DNA from: CALBRZ01 sp964511065
Lineage (GTDB): Bacteria > Planctomycetota > Planctomycetia > Pirellulales > S012-138
Length of the DNA stretch: 64,000 nt
NCBI GenBank assembly: GCA_964511065.1
Contig: CAZEEG010000015.1
Location: 1 to 64,000, forward strand
Direction: 5' to 3'
Within the stretch, counting starts at the first letter, position 1. Every line of letters starts with the position of its first letter. The position numbers and the translations under genes were made by a program. This document shows, in pieces, positions 9,031 through 17,084 of this stretch. The notes under the pieces were generated by a model. That model saw only the letters and a program-made list of their open reading frames with translations, ran no database searches and was not told where the DNA came from.

Positions 9031-9351
9031 GGCATTCAGCTCCTATTGCGGGTTTGTGCTTTGACCTGCTGTATGGTTTGCTGGTGCTTGCACTCCATGA
9101 CGCCGCGCTGCGGCGGCACATTGTGGTTGGCACCAGGCGCGAACGTTCTGGTACTTCGGCGCGTCAAGGCGGGGGACTTGAAGCGATTCTGCGGGCCATT
9201 CTGGCTGAGCGGGCTATCCACCCGCTGGCATCTTGTCTGCTTGCGCCCCAAACTAGCGGCGGCCACCACACTCTGAGCTTCGCCCGGCCCCGCAACAGCC
9301 TGCTCCCGCCCCCAGTGCCTCGGAATTCGCCGCGACCCAAGGATTCTCCGC
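9031..9351. other. Divergent promoter region, lipoprotein / mgtE
   Basis: 320 bases between divergent starts. No Mg2+-sensing M-box could be recognised ahead of mgtE. The only notable element is the sigma-54-like site at 9226-9241. Confidence 0.4.
9226..9241 (+). promoter_or_regulatory. Possible sigma-54 promoter for mgtE
   Basis: TGGCATCTTGTCTGCT: TGGCA -24 core, ten-base spacing, CTGC -12 box, 111 bases before the mgtE ATG. One base off in the -12 box. Weaker biological rationale than for the small stress genes. Confidence 0.35.
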
Positions 9352-10644
9352 ATGACGACCACGCCGGCACCTGCTCCCTCGTCGCCCAACCGGCTCGACC
9401 TGATCGACGAGCTTGCGCACCTGGCTCCGGATCCGCGAGCGGAACGGTTTCGTGAGTTGTCGCCCGATGACCAGGACGCGGTGTTCCGCCAGTTGAATGC
9501 GGCCCACCAACAGGAACTACTCGAACGGCTCGACGACGACACGCTGCGGTTGCTGGTCGAGGCGCTCGATCCCGACGACCGCGTACAACTGTTCGAGCAG
9601 TTGCCGCCCGAGAAGGCGGCCGAACTGCGCGAGCTGCTAAGCCCTCACCAGCAGGCCATGACCGACGAACTGCTCCGGCACCCGGAGGAGTCGGCCGGCC
9701 GGATCATGAGCCCTGAGATCTTGGTGCTTTCACCATCGATGACGGCGACCGAAGCATTGGCGCTGGTGCGGCGAAAGGGGCGCGATGCCGAAACCGTGTT
9801 CGTCCTGCCGGTCACGGACCGCAACTATCGCCTGCTGGGCATGACCACGCTCGACGAACTGGTGTTTGCCCACCCCGACGCCGCCGTGGCCGATTTCATG
9901 CAAACCGACCTGCCGGTGGTAAAGGCCGATGAAGACCAGGAAGTGGTCGCGCGGTTGATGAAAACGGCCGATGCGGTCGCCATTCCCGTGGTCGACCACA
10001 ACGACATGCTGCTGGGCCTGGTGACCATCGACGACGCCATGGACGTCATCGAGCTTGAAGATACGGAAGACGTGGTCCGCACCGGCGCGGCCGAACCGCT
10101 AGGACGGCCGTACTTCGCCGTTTCGATCTTCCGGCTGATGCGCAGCCGCGTGGTCTGGCTGATGCTGCTGGCCGTGGCTGCCATCCTCACCGTGAATGTC
10201 CTCAGCGCATTTGAAGCGACCCTCCAGCAAAGCGTGACGCTCTCGCTGTTTATCCCCCTGCTGATCGGCGTGGGCGGAAACACCGGTTCCCAATCGGCAA
10301 CCACGATTGTGCGGGCAATGGCGGTGGACGACGTGCGCCACTCGGACCTGTTTCGCGTGGTATTACGCGAGGCGGGGGTGGGCTTTCTGCTGGGCCTGAC
10401 CCTGGCAGCGATTGCCCTGCCGATCGTGTGGGCTTTATTCGACTGGCCGATGGCGGTGGTGATTTCGCTCTCGCTGGTTTCCATCTGTACGTTGGCATCG
10501 CTGGTGGGGGCGCTGATGCCCATTCTCGCGCAGCGGTTCAACGTCGATCCGGCCGTCGTCAGCGCACCGTTTGTCACCACCATCGTCGATGCGACCGGCC
10601 TGCTGGTCTATCTGTCAATCGCTAAGGCCATCCTCGGCCTGTAA
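9352..10644 (+). CDS. mgtE: MgtE magnesium transporter
   Basis: 430 residues in MgtE order: an acidic N-domain of helical repeats (about 1-130, with LLEALDPDDRVQLFEQLPPEKAAELRELL), a CBS-domain pair (about 130-255; the motif GRIMSPE opens it), then five transmembrane helices with the family selectivity region PLLIGVGGNTGSQS. MgtE is a Mg2+ channel gated by Mg2+ binding at the cytosolic N and CBS domains. AAGGA stands 8 bases before the ATG. It is transcribed alone. Confidence 0.96.
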   Translation: MTTTPAPAPSSPNRLDLIDELAHLAPDPRAERFRELSPDDQDAVFRQLNAAHQQELLERLDDDTLRLLVEALDPDDRVQLFEQLPPEKAAELRELLSPHQQAMTDELLRHPEESAGRIMSPEILVLSPSMTATEALALVRRKGRDAETVFVLPVTDRNYRLLGMTTLDELVFAHPDAAVADFMQTDLPVVKADEDQEVVARLMKTADAVAIPVVDHNDMLLGLVTIDDAMDVIELEDTEDVVRTGAAEPLGRPYFAVSIFRLMRSRVVWLMLLAVAAILTVNVLSAFEATLQQSVTLSLFIPLLIGVGGNTGSQSATTIVRAMAVDDVRHSDLFRVVLREAGVGFLLGLTLAAIALPIVWALFDWPMAVVISLSLVSICTLASLVGALMPILAQRFNVDPAVVSAPFVTTIVDATGLLVYLSIAKAILGL

Positions 10645-11042
10645 ACGCCAAGGCAATCTGACATGAGCCTGTAGCGCCTACAGCCGCACGGGTGCGCCTT
10701 CAGCGATAAGGCCGCAGCATAGCCCAAAAGCAGGGGGCAACCATAGCAGCTCGCTATGACCGCTCATCAAGACTCCCCCCCGCAATTGGGCCGTGGCCGT
10801 AGGGACAACAGGCGCCATCATATTGACGGCGCTTTTGATAGCAGCCCAACCGAGGGGGCATTTCAATAAATGCAGCCTATATAGCAGTTTGCCGGGATGG
10901 GTGACTTTTTGGCCGCTGAATTGCACCCCTTGGTATGCGCCAAAGGGCGCCATCCTGAATCGCAGCACCCAAGCTTCGCAGGTAGCCGCCCATCGTTTCT
11001 CAAATTCGGCTACTCGAGACAAGCGCACTTTAGAGGAGGATC
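10645..11042 (+). other. Long structured leader before His-rich gene
   Basis: 398 bases without a gene, rich in short inverted repeats: CTGTAG/CTACAG at 10669-10683 just after mgtE, CATAGC/GCTATG near 10742-10758, GCGCC/GGCGC followed by TTTT near 10813-10838, and GCATTT/AAATGC at about 10858-10873. A sigma-54-like promoter lies at 10910-10925. The hairpins precede that promoter, so they are more likely mgtE termination or RNA-end structures than the leader of the downstream gene. Confidence 0.4.
10910..10925 (+). promoter_or_regulatory. Putative sigma-54 promoter for His-rich gene
   Basis: TGGCCGCTGAATTGCA: TGGC -24 core, exact ten-base spacing and a perfect TTGCA -12 box, 118 bases before the start codon, the same distance as in front of the DUF1328 gene. 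Confidence 0.5.
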
Positions 11043-11315
11043 ATGATGAAACGCTGGTTACTGGCAACTGCCGCAACCGTGGGCCTGATGTTCGCCTTTG
11101 GCGCGCCGACCAGCACGGCTGAAGCCGCTGTCCGGCCACATCGGCACCACCATCATCACCACGGGCGACATTACCACCACCGACACCACCATCACCATCA
11201 TCGGCACCATTATCGGCCCTATGGACACCGGTACTATCACCACCACCATCATCGGCCACGATACCACTACCATTACCACCGCGGACATTTTCACCGGCAT
11301 CATTACCGGTGGTGA
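11043..11315 (+). CDS. Histidine-rich secreted peptide
   Basis: 90 residues: a signal peptide (MMKRWLLATAATVGLMFAFG, cleavage probably after TAEA around residue 28) and then about 61 residues of which 31 are His, nearly all the rest Arg and Tyr. Runs of five and six His alternate with RHY or RPY spacers. There are no Cys or acidic residues. Such a composition would bind Zn, Ni or Cu in large numbers, or bind polyanions. AGAGGAGG lies just upstream of two consecutive ATGs. A hairpin terminator follows at 11399-11440, so it is a monocistronic gene. Existence is well supported; function is inference. Confidence 0.85.
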   Translation: MMKRWLLATAATVGLMFAFGAPTSTAEAAVRPHRHHHHHHGRHYHHRHHHHHHRHHYRPYGHRYYHHHHHRPRYHYHYHRGHFHRHHYRW

Positions 11316-11398
11316 GCCGCCGATGACGCATCGAATGCGGGTGCACTATATCGTCTGAAATGCCATTTTCCTGGCGCGACGGGATAGCTAACCAGAAA

Positions 11399-11440
11399 GC
11401 GGACGGCGAGGCATGAGGCCAAGCCGCCGCCTTTTTATTT
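11399..11440 (+). terminator. Rho-independent terminator of His-rich gene
   Basis: Stem GCGG-A-CGGC / GCCG-CCGC with a single bulged A, 15-base loop, followed by CTTTTTATTT. It lies 84 bases after the His-rich stop codon and 130 bases before the convergent dapA stop. Confidence 0.75.
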
Positions 11441-11570
11441 GAAGGTGGTACAAAGTCGCCAGGGTGACACGGTACCGTAAACACGCTGCCACCAATATGG
11501 CGCCGTAGCCCCAGTGCGGTAATGGCGGCGGCGCGCAGATCAACCTTGAGGTTGCCCGGTCACCTTTGGG

Positions 11571-12458
11571 TTACAGCAGCCCATAAGCGTGGAGCGTCTT
11601 GCGCAGGGCGATTTCTTGATCGGCCGAGAGCGGCGTCATGGGCAGTCGCAACTCGCCGTTGTCGCGGCCCAACAGTTTCATGGCCGTCTTCACGGGGATG
11701 GGGTTCGTCGCCAGCGAAAGCATATCGCGGCACAAGGGAAACAGCTTGTGATGCCACGTGCGCGCGGCAGCCATATCGCCCTGCTCGAATGCTTCGAGCA
11801 TCTTGATCATGTCCCCCGGCACGATATTGCCGACCACGCTGATGATGCCCCGGCCACCGATGGACATCAGCGGGAGGGTAAGGCTGTCATCGCCACTGAG
11901 CACGGTCAGGTCCGTGGCGGCGATCACAGCCGATGCCTGGTCCATGGATCCGGTGGCCTCTTTCACCATGGCGATGTTCTTCAACTCGGCCAGGCGAATG
12001 ATCGTTTCCGGCTCGATGTTCTTGCCGGTGCGACCAGGAATGTTGTAGATGCAGATCGGCAGGCTCGTGGCCTCGGCCAGTGCCTTGTAGTGCTGGTAGA
12101 AACCTTCCTGGGTGGGCTTGTTGTAGTAGGGAGCAACCACCAGCAAGCCGTCGGCCCCGGCCTTCTCCGCATGGCGCGAAAGACGCAACGCTTCGGCCGT
12201 GCTGTTGGAACCGGTGCCCGCCATCACCTTGATCCGCCCCGCGGCAATCTTCACCACCTCGGCGATCAAGGCGTCGTGCTCGTCGTGGCTGAGGGTGGGC
12301 GATTCGCCCGTGGTGCCTGCCGGGCAGACACAGCGGGTGCCTGCGGCAATCTGGAACTCAATCTGTTCGGCCAAGCGATCGTAGTCGACCTTCTCGCCCC
12401 GGAACGGGGTGGTGATGGCGACACTCAGGCCGGCAAACGATTCGGCGCGCGTGGTCAT
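11571..12458 (-). CDS. dapA: 4-hydroxy-tetrahydrodipicolinate synthase
   Basis: 295 residues, the usual DapA length. It condenses pyruvate with aspartate semialdehyde in the diaminopimelate/lysine pathway. Seen: the GTTGESPTL loop (48-56), Tyr138 in the YNIPGRTG motif, and the Schiff-base lysine K166 in VMVKEATG. These residues match DapA rather than a generic NanA/DHDPS paralogue, though DapA-like aldolases with other substrates share the fold. DAP synthesis fits a planctomycete with peptidoglycan. It is a single gene, with its promoter in the 790-base gap shared with the Cys-rich peptide gene. Confidence 0.92.
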   Translation of the reverse strand: MTTRAESFAGLSVAITTPFRGEKVDYDRLAEQIEFQIAAGTRCVCPAGTTGESPTLSHDEHDALIAEVVKIAAGRIKVMAGTGSNSTAEALRLSRHAEKAGADGLLVVAPYYNKPTQEGFYQHYKALAEATSLPICIYNIPGRTGKNIEPETIIRLAELKNIAMVKEATGSMDQASAVIAATDLTVLSGDDSLTLPLMSIGGRGIISVVGNIVPGDMIKMLEAFEQGDMAAARTWHHKLFPLCRDMLSLATNPIPVKTAMKLLGRDNGELRLPMTPLSADQEIALRKTLHAYGLL

Positions 12459-13250
12459 GCGTCGGCGGCTCCACGGAAATCAAGGACCGGCCCCTTCCTT
12501 CCCGGTCGTCGTCCGCCGGCTAGGGCCGAACTGGCATCATAAGGGGACGGTTCCGCGCGTGCAATCGTCCCCACTCGTGCGGCGGGGAGGCCGCATATCG
12601 GCACGCGCCAGGGGAATTGCCAGCGGCGGTTGATCGCTCGGCCGCCCGTCTGGTTGCCGCGGCGACAGGCTGTGTTGGCAGGTGCCGCGGCGAAGTGTCG
12701 GAGCCGTGCGCGTTGAACCCGCCAATCTTTCGTGGTTTGCGGTGTTTATGGGGTGAACGTGGTTTGGCTGACAAGCCGGGTTTCGCGCATTGCCAGGAAC
12801 TGTGTCTTTATCCCCAACCTCCAACTGTCCCAGCGGCTTTTGAGGCCTCCCCCCCTACCAGAACTGCTCGCCGCGAGGCCGGTCGGCGCTCCCGAATCGG
12901 GGGAAACAGCCACTCGCATCGAGAGCAGCGCAACTTCAGCATCCCCCAAAGGCATACAGCTTGCTATGCCTCACTGGACGGGAAAGGCCGCGACAAGGCC
13001 TGCCCAGTCTGCGCATATCTCCCAAAAATCCAAATATTTGACGGATTTACGTCGGGCGATATGTTCACCCATTAGGGGTATCAACTTGCACCATTCTGCG
13101 AAGTTCCTGAAGTCAACACAAACAGGGCATTTGCTTCAGTTATCGCAGTTGTTGCGGTTGGTGTCCCGCAAGGACGTTGCTGGGCGCGACCCAAAGGGGG
13201 GCGTCAACCTAGCGACAGGTTTTTCAAACCGATCGAAATGGAGTCGCACC
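12459..13250. other. Long intergenic region, dapA / Cys-rich gene
   Basis: About 790 bases with no convincing gene. It is locally more AT-rich around 13010-13120. An inverted repeat AGGCATA/TATGCCT lies near 12951-12972. A weak sigma-54-like site, AGGGTATCAACTTGCA at 13075-13090, has GG-N10-GC with a perfect TTGCA -12 box, but its -24 element is GGG rather than GGC; it is 161 bases before the Cys-rich start. Confidence 0.4.
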
Positions 13251-13631
13251 ATGAACCACAAATTGTTCTTCCTCGTGGCTGTGTTCGTGGCCCTGGTGGG
13301 CATCGCCATGATGACCGCCGACACGGAGGCCGGCCACCGCAACCGCGGCAACTGCTGCTGCGAGAGCAGTTGCTACAGTTGCCATAGCTGCTATAGCTCC
13401 TGCTACGGCTGCTCCGGTTGCCACGGCGGCTACTACCACGGTTGCTCGGGTTGCCATGGCTGCCACGGCGGCTACTACCACGGCTGCTCGGGCTGCTACG
13501 GTGGTCACTACAGCTACTCCGCTGCTCCGGTTCAAACCGCGACGGTCGTGACCAAGACCGAAACCACCCAGGCTACTCCGGTTGCCTCTCGCGCTCAGTT
13601 CGGCTTCCGCACGGCGCAGTTCGTGCGCTAA
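13251..13631 (+). CDS. Cysteine-rich secreted repeat peptide
   Basis: 126 residues. A signal peptide (MNHKLFFLVAVFVALVGIAM, cleavage near DTEAG) is followed by about 60 residues with 14 Cys, many Gly, His, Tyr and Ser, built on SGC-HGG-YYHGC repeats, and then a Cys-free Thr/Val/Ala tail. The duplicated unit is also visible in the DNA. Functions to consider are metal binding, disulfide cross-linking in a cell-wall or crust layer, or an adhesive. GGAG stands 8 bases before the ATG, and a strong terminator follows. The coding region is supported by clean amino-acid bias; I know no named family. Confidence 0.82.
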   Translation: MNHKLFFLVAVFVALVGIAMMTADTEAGHRNRGNCCCESSCYSCHSCYSSCYGCSGCHGGYYHGCSGCHGCHGGYYHGCSGCYGGHYSYSAAPVQTATVVTKTETTQATPVASRAQFGFRTAQFVR

Positions 13632-13705
13632 GCTCGCTACTGGCCCAGTTCCTCTTGGAATGCGGCCAACGCTTAAGCGGTGAGCAATTGTCCTGTCGAA
13701 ACGTT

Positions 13706-13750
13706 GAGGCCACGGTTTTGCCCTGTTGACCGTGGCCTCTTCGTTTTCTG
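13706..13750 (+). terminator. Rho-independent terminator of Cys-rich gene
   Basis: Perfect 10-base-pair stem GAGGCCACGG / CCGTGGCCTC with a 14-base loop, followed by TTCGTTTTC. It lies 75 bases after the Cys-rich stop codon. Confidence 0.85.
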
Positions 13751-13793
13751 GGGGCTTGCTGTCTGCCGCTCCCTGACCATCGGCATTGCTGCG

Positions 13794-16781
13794 CTACGGC
13801 ACGCGGATCAGGTCGCCAAAGCACACCGCGTTGAGGAACAACCGCTCGGTACCGTGCCAGTAGGCGCGGAAGTTGGGATTGTCGGAGAACAACACCACCC
13901 GGCCGCGGCCCAAGCGATAGACCACCGCGCTGGCCGCCTCCTCGGTTCGCGACTGGTTGCGCTCGGACATGTACCCCGCCAACAGCGGGCTTTCCCGATA
14001 GATCACGGGGTTGGAATAGGGATTCGATACCCGCTTCACAAACTGCTCGTTGTTACGGAACACGGCCAGCGGACGGTCGGCAAACCCGTAACCCAACGGG
14101 TGCGTGACATCAATCTGGGCCTGGAGAATGACGCCCCGCACCAGGCGCAGGGCCGAGTCCGTGGAGGCCTCGGCGTATGGGCGGCGCTCGATATTCAATT
14201 CGGGGGTGGCAAGTGTCACGTCGGCCAGTCCGGCATCCTTGAGCCACCGCCCAGTGCTCCCAATGGCGATCAGGGTTCCGCCGTTTTCCACCCACTCCTT
14301 AAGCTGTTTGGTGCCGGCATCGCCCAGCAGCCGGTAGTTGCCGCTGACGGCAATGACCGTCGTGTACTTCGAGAGGTCCATACTGCCCACGCGGTAAATC
14401 TCGGCCAGCGTCAGCGGGATGCCGAACCGCTGATCGAGCAGGTGCCATACTTCCCCAGCTTCGTAGGTGTTGATGCCTTCGCCCACCATCAACAGCGGCT
14501 TGGGCTGCCGGGTGACGGACAATCGGCCGCTGCCCAGGTCCGGGCCTTGCGGGGTCCGGCCGCCTTTGACGGCATGCGAAGCCACACCGGATGCGGCCGC
14601 TTGGCGGAGCAGCGTTTGGAGTTCGGCGAGGTTTTCACGATCTTCGCCGAGCGGCACCACCAGCGTTCCATAACCCAAGGAATGTTGGTTGCCGTCGCTT
14701 TCGATCGTGATCGGTTGGGTCGCCACCTTGACGGTGAAGCCGCGCTTCTGGAGTTGATACAGCAGACGCGGCGCATAGTAACCTCGCCAGTCGATCACAC
14801 AGGCCGTCTCGTCGCCGCGAAACGCCGGAGGCCGGGGCATCTTCACGTCGGCCGCGCCGCGCGCCGTTGCCCGCTGCCTTGGCCTTGGGTTGTCCTTTGC
14901 CTCCGGTTCTGGTGACGGCTGGGATGTTTGGTACAGGCCCTGGTTGCCAGGCTGCGGCGCGGTGGCATCGTCGCTGCGCTTGCGGTCGGGCCTCGGCTCT
15001 CGATCAGGCTGGTTTCGATTGCGATGGTCTCGATCCCCTTGGTCTTGATGCTCCTTGGCGCGACCATCCTTGCGGTGCTCATCCTTGCCGCGCTCGCGCT
15101 GGTCGCCGTTGGCCTTGCCGTCCTGCTGGCTCGCGCGATGCTTGTCCTTATCGGGCGTTGGCTTCGCGGTCAGGTCTGCCGGCCACTGCTCCAACGTCGC
15201 GTAAACCAGGCCGTAGGCGTCGGGGATGGCCCAACTTGAGACATCGTAGAACACCGTTTCGGCAAACTCGGTTCGATGCTCGAACACCGCCTTCAAGAAA
15301 CGGTAGTCCTTTTGCCGCATCGGGACGACAAACGCCTCGCCCGGTTCAAACTTCCCGGCCTCGGTTTCGATAGCTTCGGTGAGCGGTTCGTACACCAGGT
15401 TTTGCCGCCGCATCCAATCCAGGAATGCGGCCAGGCGGTACGGATCGCCGGGCGCAGAAACCACGTAGGCTTTAATCGGATCCTTAGCGGCAAGCTCCAG
15501 GTTTTCGCGGTAAAAGTCGCGCTGGTGCATCAACAGTTGTTCGCGCAGGTCGAAGGTGGCCTGCAAGCTGGAAAGGGACGTCGCCACTTGATTGCGAATG
15601 GTGAACGGGAACGTCACATCGCCGTTGACGCTTTCTTGCACCTGCCCTCGTGAACTGCCCTGCTCAAACAAGATGCCCACCGCGCCGTGCAGGTCGGGAT
15701 AGGTGGAGCCTTTGCCAGGGTAGAAGTCGTCGAACTGGTCTTCGGTAAAGTACTGCGAGCCGAGGCGGTCCAGCGCTGCCGCGTGATACTTGGCCATGGC
15801 CGCCGTCAGTTCCACGTTTCGATCGGGAATCCACGGGTTGCGCCGCGTGGGCACGCCGGGCTGGAAGAAGTAGGTGGAATCGGTACCCATCTCGTGATAG
15901 TCGAGCACCACGTTGGGCAGCCAGCGATGGTACCAACCCATACGGCCGCGGCTTTCCGGTTGCGTGAGCAGCAGCCAATCGCGGTTGAGATCGAACCAGT
16001 AGTAATTGGTCCGCCCGCTGGGAAACGCTTCTTGATGTTCGCGGTGATCGCGGTCGGCGTTGGGAACCTGCCCGCGATGGTTGTTGGTCCAGTGGGCGAA
16101 CCGTTCGAAGCCGTCGGGGTTGAGGCACGGATCGAGCAGCACAACCAGGTTGGCCAAGAGATCGTCGATGGCTTCGCCCTGGGCGGCGGCCAGGTGATAC
16201 GCAATGACCACCGCGGCCGTGCTGGCGCTGGGTTCGTTGCCGTGGATGCCGTAACCCATGTTCAACACGGCGGGCATGTCCTTGGGCGGTTTGGCCGACT
16301 GGCCTCCCCGGTTGGGATTGCTCCAGCGGAGATGGGCCCGCCGGATGGCTTCCAGCCGCGTGTGGTTCTCCGGCGACGTGATCGTCAACAACAGCAGCGG
16401 CCGGCCGCCGTGGGTTCGCCCATACTCCTGAAGTTTCACGCGGGGCGAGGCCTTCGCCACCGCTCGCAGATAGCCCACCAGTTCGTGGTGCTGCATATGC
16501 CGGGTGCCGATTTCATAACCCAAGTAGCTGCGCGGCGTGGGTACCTGGGGATCGTACGCATGATCCTCCCGCAGATAATACTTGAGGTCGATCTCAGCGA
16601 GCGCATCGTCGGCCGCCGCCGGAGCGGCGGGCATTGCCAGTAGCGTTGCCGCGGCCAGGGCGCCGTACAGTAGGGCGGCCATCAGCCCGCGGTGAGTGAA
16701 ACGTGCCAAGGCCTGGTTCCAGGTGACAGTTTGCAACTTCAAGGCGGCTCTCCGGTAGCAATCCACGGTAAAAGGAGGCAT
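13794..16781 (-). CDS. M14 zinc carboxypeptidase, secreted
   Basis: 995 residues. After a hydrophobic signal (MAALLYGALAAATLLAMPAA) the N-terminal third carries the M14 zinc motif IHGNEPSAS (about residue 178) and a later DYHEMG. M14 enzymes remove C-terminal residues or cleave peptidoglycan peptides. About residues 530-650 are an almost pure Lys/Arg/Asp/Gln/Pro insert (TPDKDKHRASQQDGK...), after which a glutamine-amidotransferase-like C-terminal domain continues. Start 16781 is uncertain; 16682 would begin directly at the signal peptide. The reading frame runs on upstream for 1640 bases but there it is only the antisense of the beta-helix gene. Divergent from that gene. Confidence 0.85.
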   Translation of the reverse strand: MPPFTVDCYRRAALKLQTVTWNQALARFTHRGLMAALLYGALAAATLLAMPAAPAAADDALAEIDLKYYLREDHAYDPQVPTPRSYLGYEIGTRHMQHHELVGYLRAVAKASPRVKLQEYGRTHGGRPLLLLTITSPENHTRLEAIRRAHLRWSNPNRGGQSAKPPKDMPAVLNMGYGIHGNEPSASTAAVVIAYHLAAAQGEAIDDLLANLVVLLDPCLNPDGFERFAHWTNNHRGQVPNADRDHREHQEAFPSGRTNYYWFDLNRDWLLLTQPESRGRMGWYHRWLPNVVLDYHEMGTDSTYFFQPGVPTRRNPWIPDRNVELTAAMAKYHAAALDRLGSQYFTEDQFDDFYPGKGSTYPDLHGAVGILFEQGSSRGQVQESVNGDVTFPFTIRNQVATSLSSLQATFDLREQLLMHQRDFYRENLELAAKDPIKAYVVSAPGDPYRLAAFLDWMRRQNLVYEPLTEAIETEAGKFEPGEAFVVPMRQKDYRFLKAVFEHRTEFAETVFYDVSSWAIPDAYGLVYATLEQWPADLTAKPTPDKDKHRASQQDGKANGDQRERGKDEHRKDGRAKEHQDQGDRDHRNRNQPDREPRPDRKRSDDATAPQPGNQGLYQTSQPSPEPEAKDNPRPRQRATARGAADVKMPRPPAFRGDETACVIDWRGYYAPRLLYQLQKRGFTVKVATQPITIESDGNQHSLGYGTLVVPLGEDRENLAELQTLLRQAAASGVASHAVKGGRTPQGPDLGSGRLSVTRQPKPLLMVGEGINTYEAGEVWHLLDQRFGIPLTLAEIYRVGSMDLSKYTTVIAVSGNYRLLGDAGTKQLKEWVENGGTLIAIGSTGRWLKDAGLADVTLATPELNIERRPYAEASTDSALRLVRGVILQAQIDVTHPLGYGFADRPLAVFRNNEQFVKRVSNPYSNPVIYRESPLLAGYMSERNQSRTEEAASAVVYRLGRGRVVLFSDNPNFRAYWHGTERLFLNAVCFGDLIRVP

Positions 16782-17084
16782 GACCGCGGCGACCAACGCG
16801 GTGCCCGGTCTTACCTCCGCAGGCAAAGGTGCCCGGTCCACTACACCTGGAGCGGGGGGCCGAGTTTGTGGCGTGCAGGCCGCGGCCGGCCTGATTATGA
16901 TCGACCTCTCCGCACGGCGCGTGGCAGAAGTAGCCAGTATGCTTGGAGGTGCCGCCGGTATCCACCGGTAGGTTCTCCGAGGCGGGCGGCCGGCTACCGT
17001 GCCCGTTACGCCTGCATGCTCCCAACAACACCACCTCGCGCGAACCGCGAGCGCACCAGAAGCCCCCCCAACCTGAGATCGATC
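16782..17084. other. Divergent intergenic region
   Basis: 302 bases between the M14 and beta-helix gene starts. No sigma-54-like site, operator palindrome or hairpin was recognised on either strand. Confidence 0.4.

Noticed and set aside
9031..9351. M-box Mg2+ riboswitch before mgtE
   Set aside because: I could not identify the conserved M-box core by eye; absence is not proof, but I do not annotate it.
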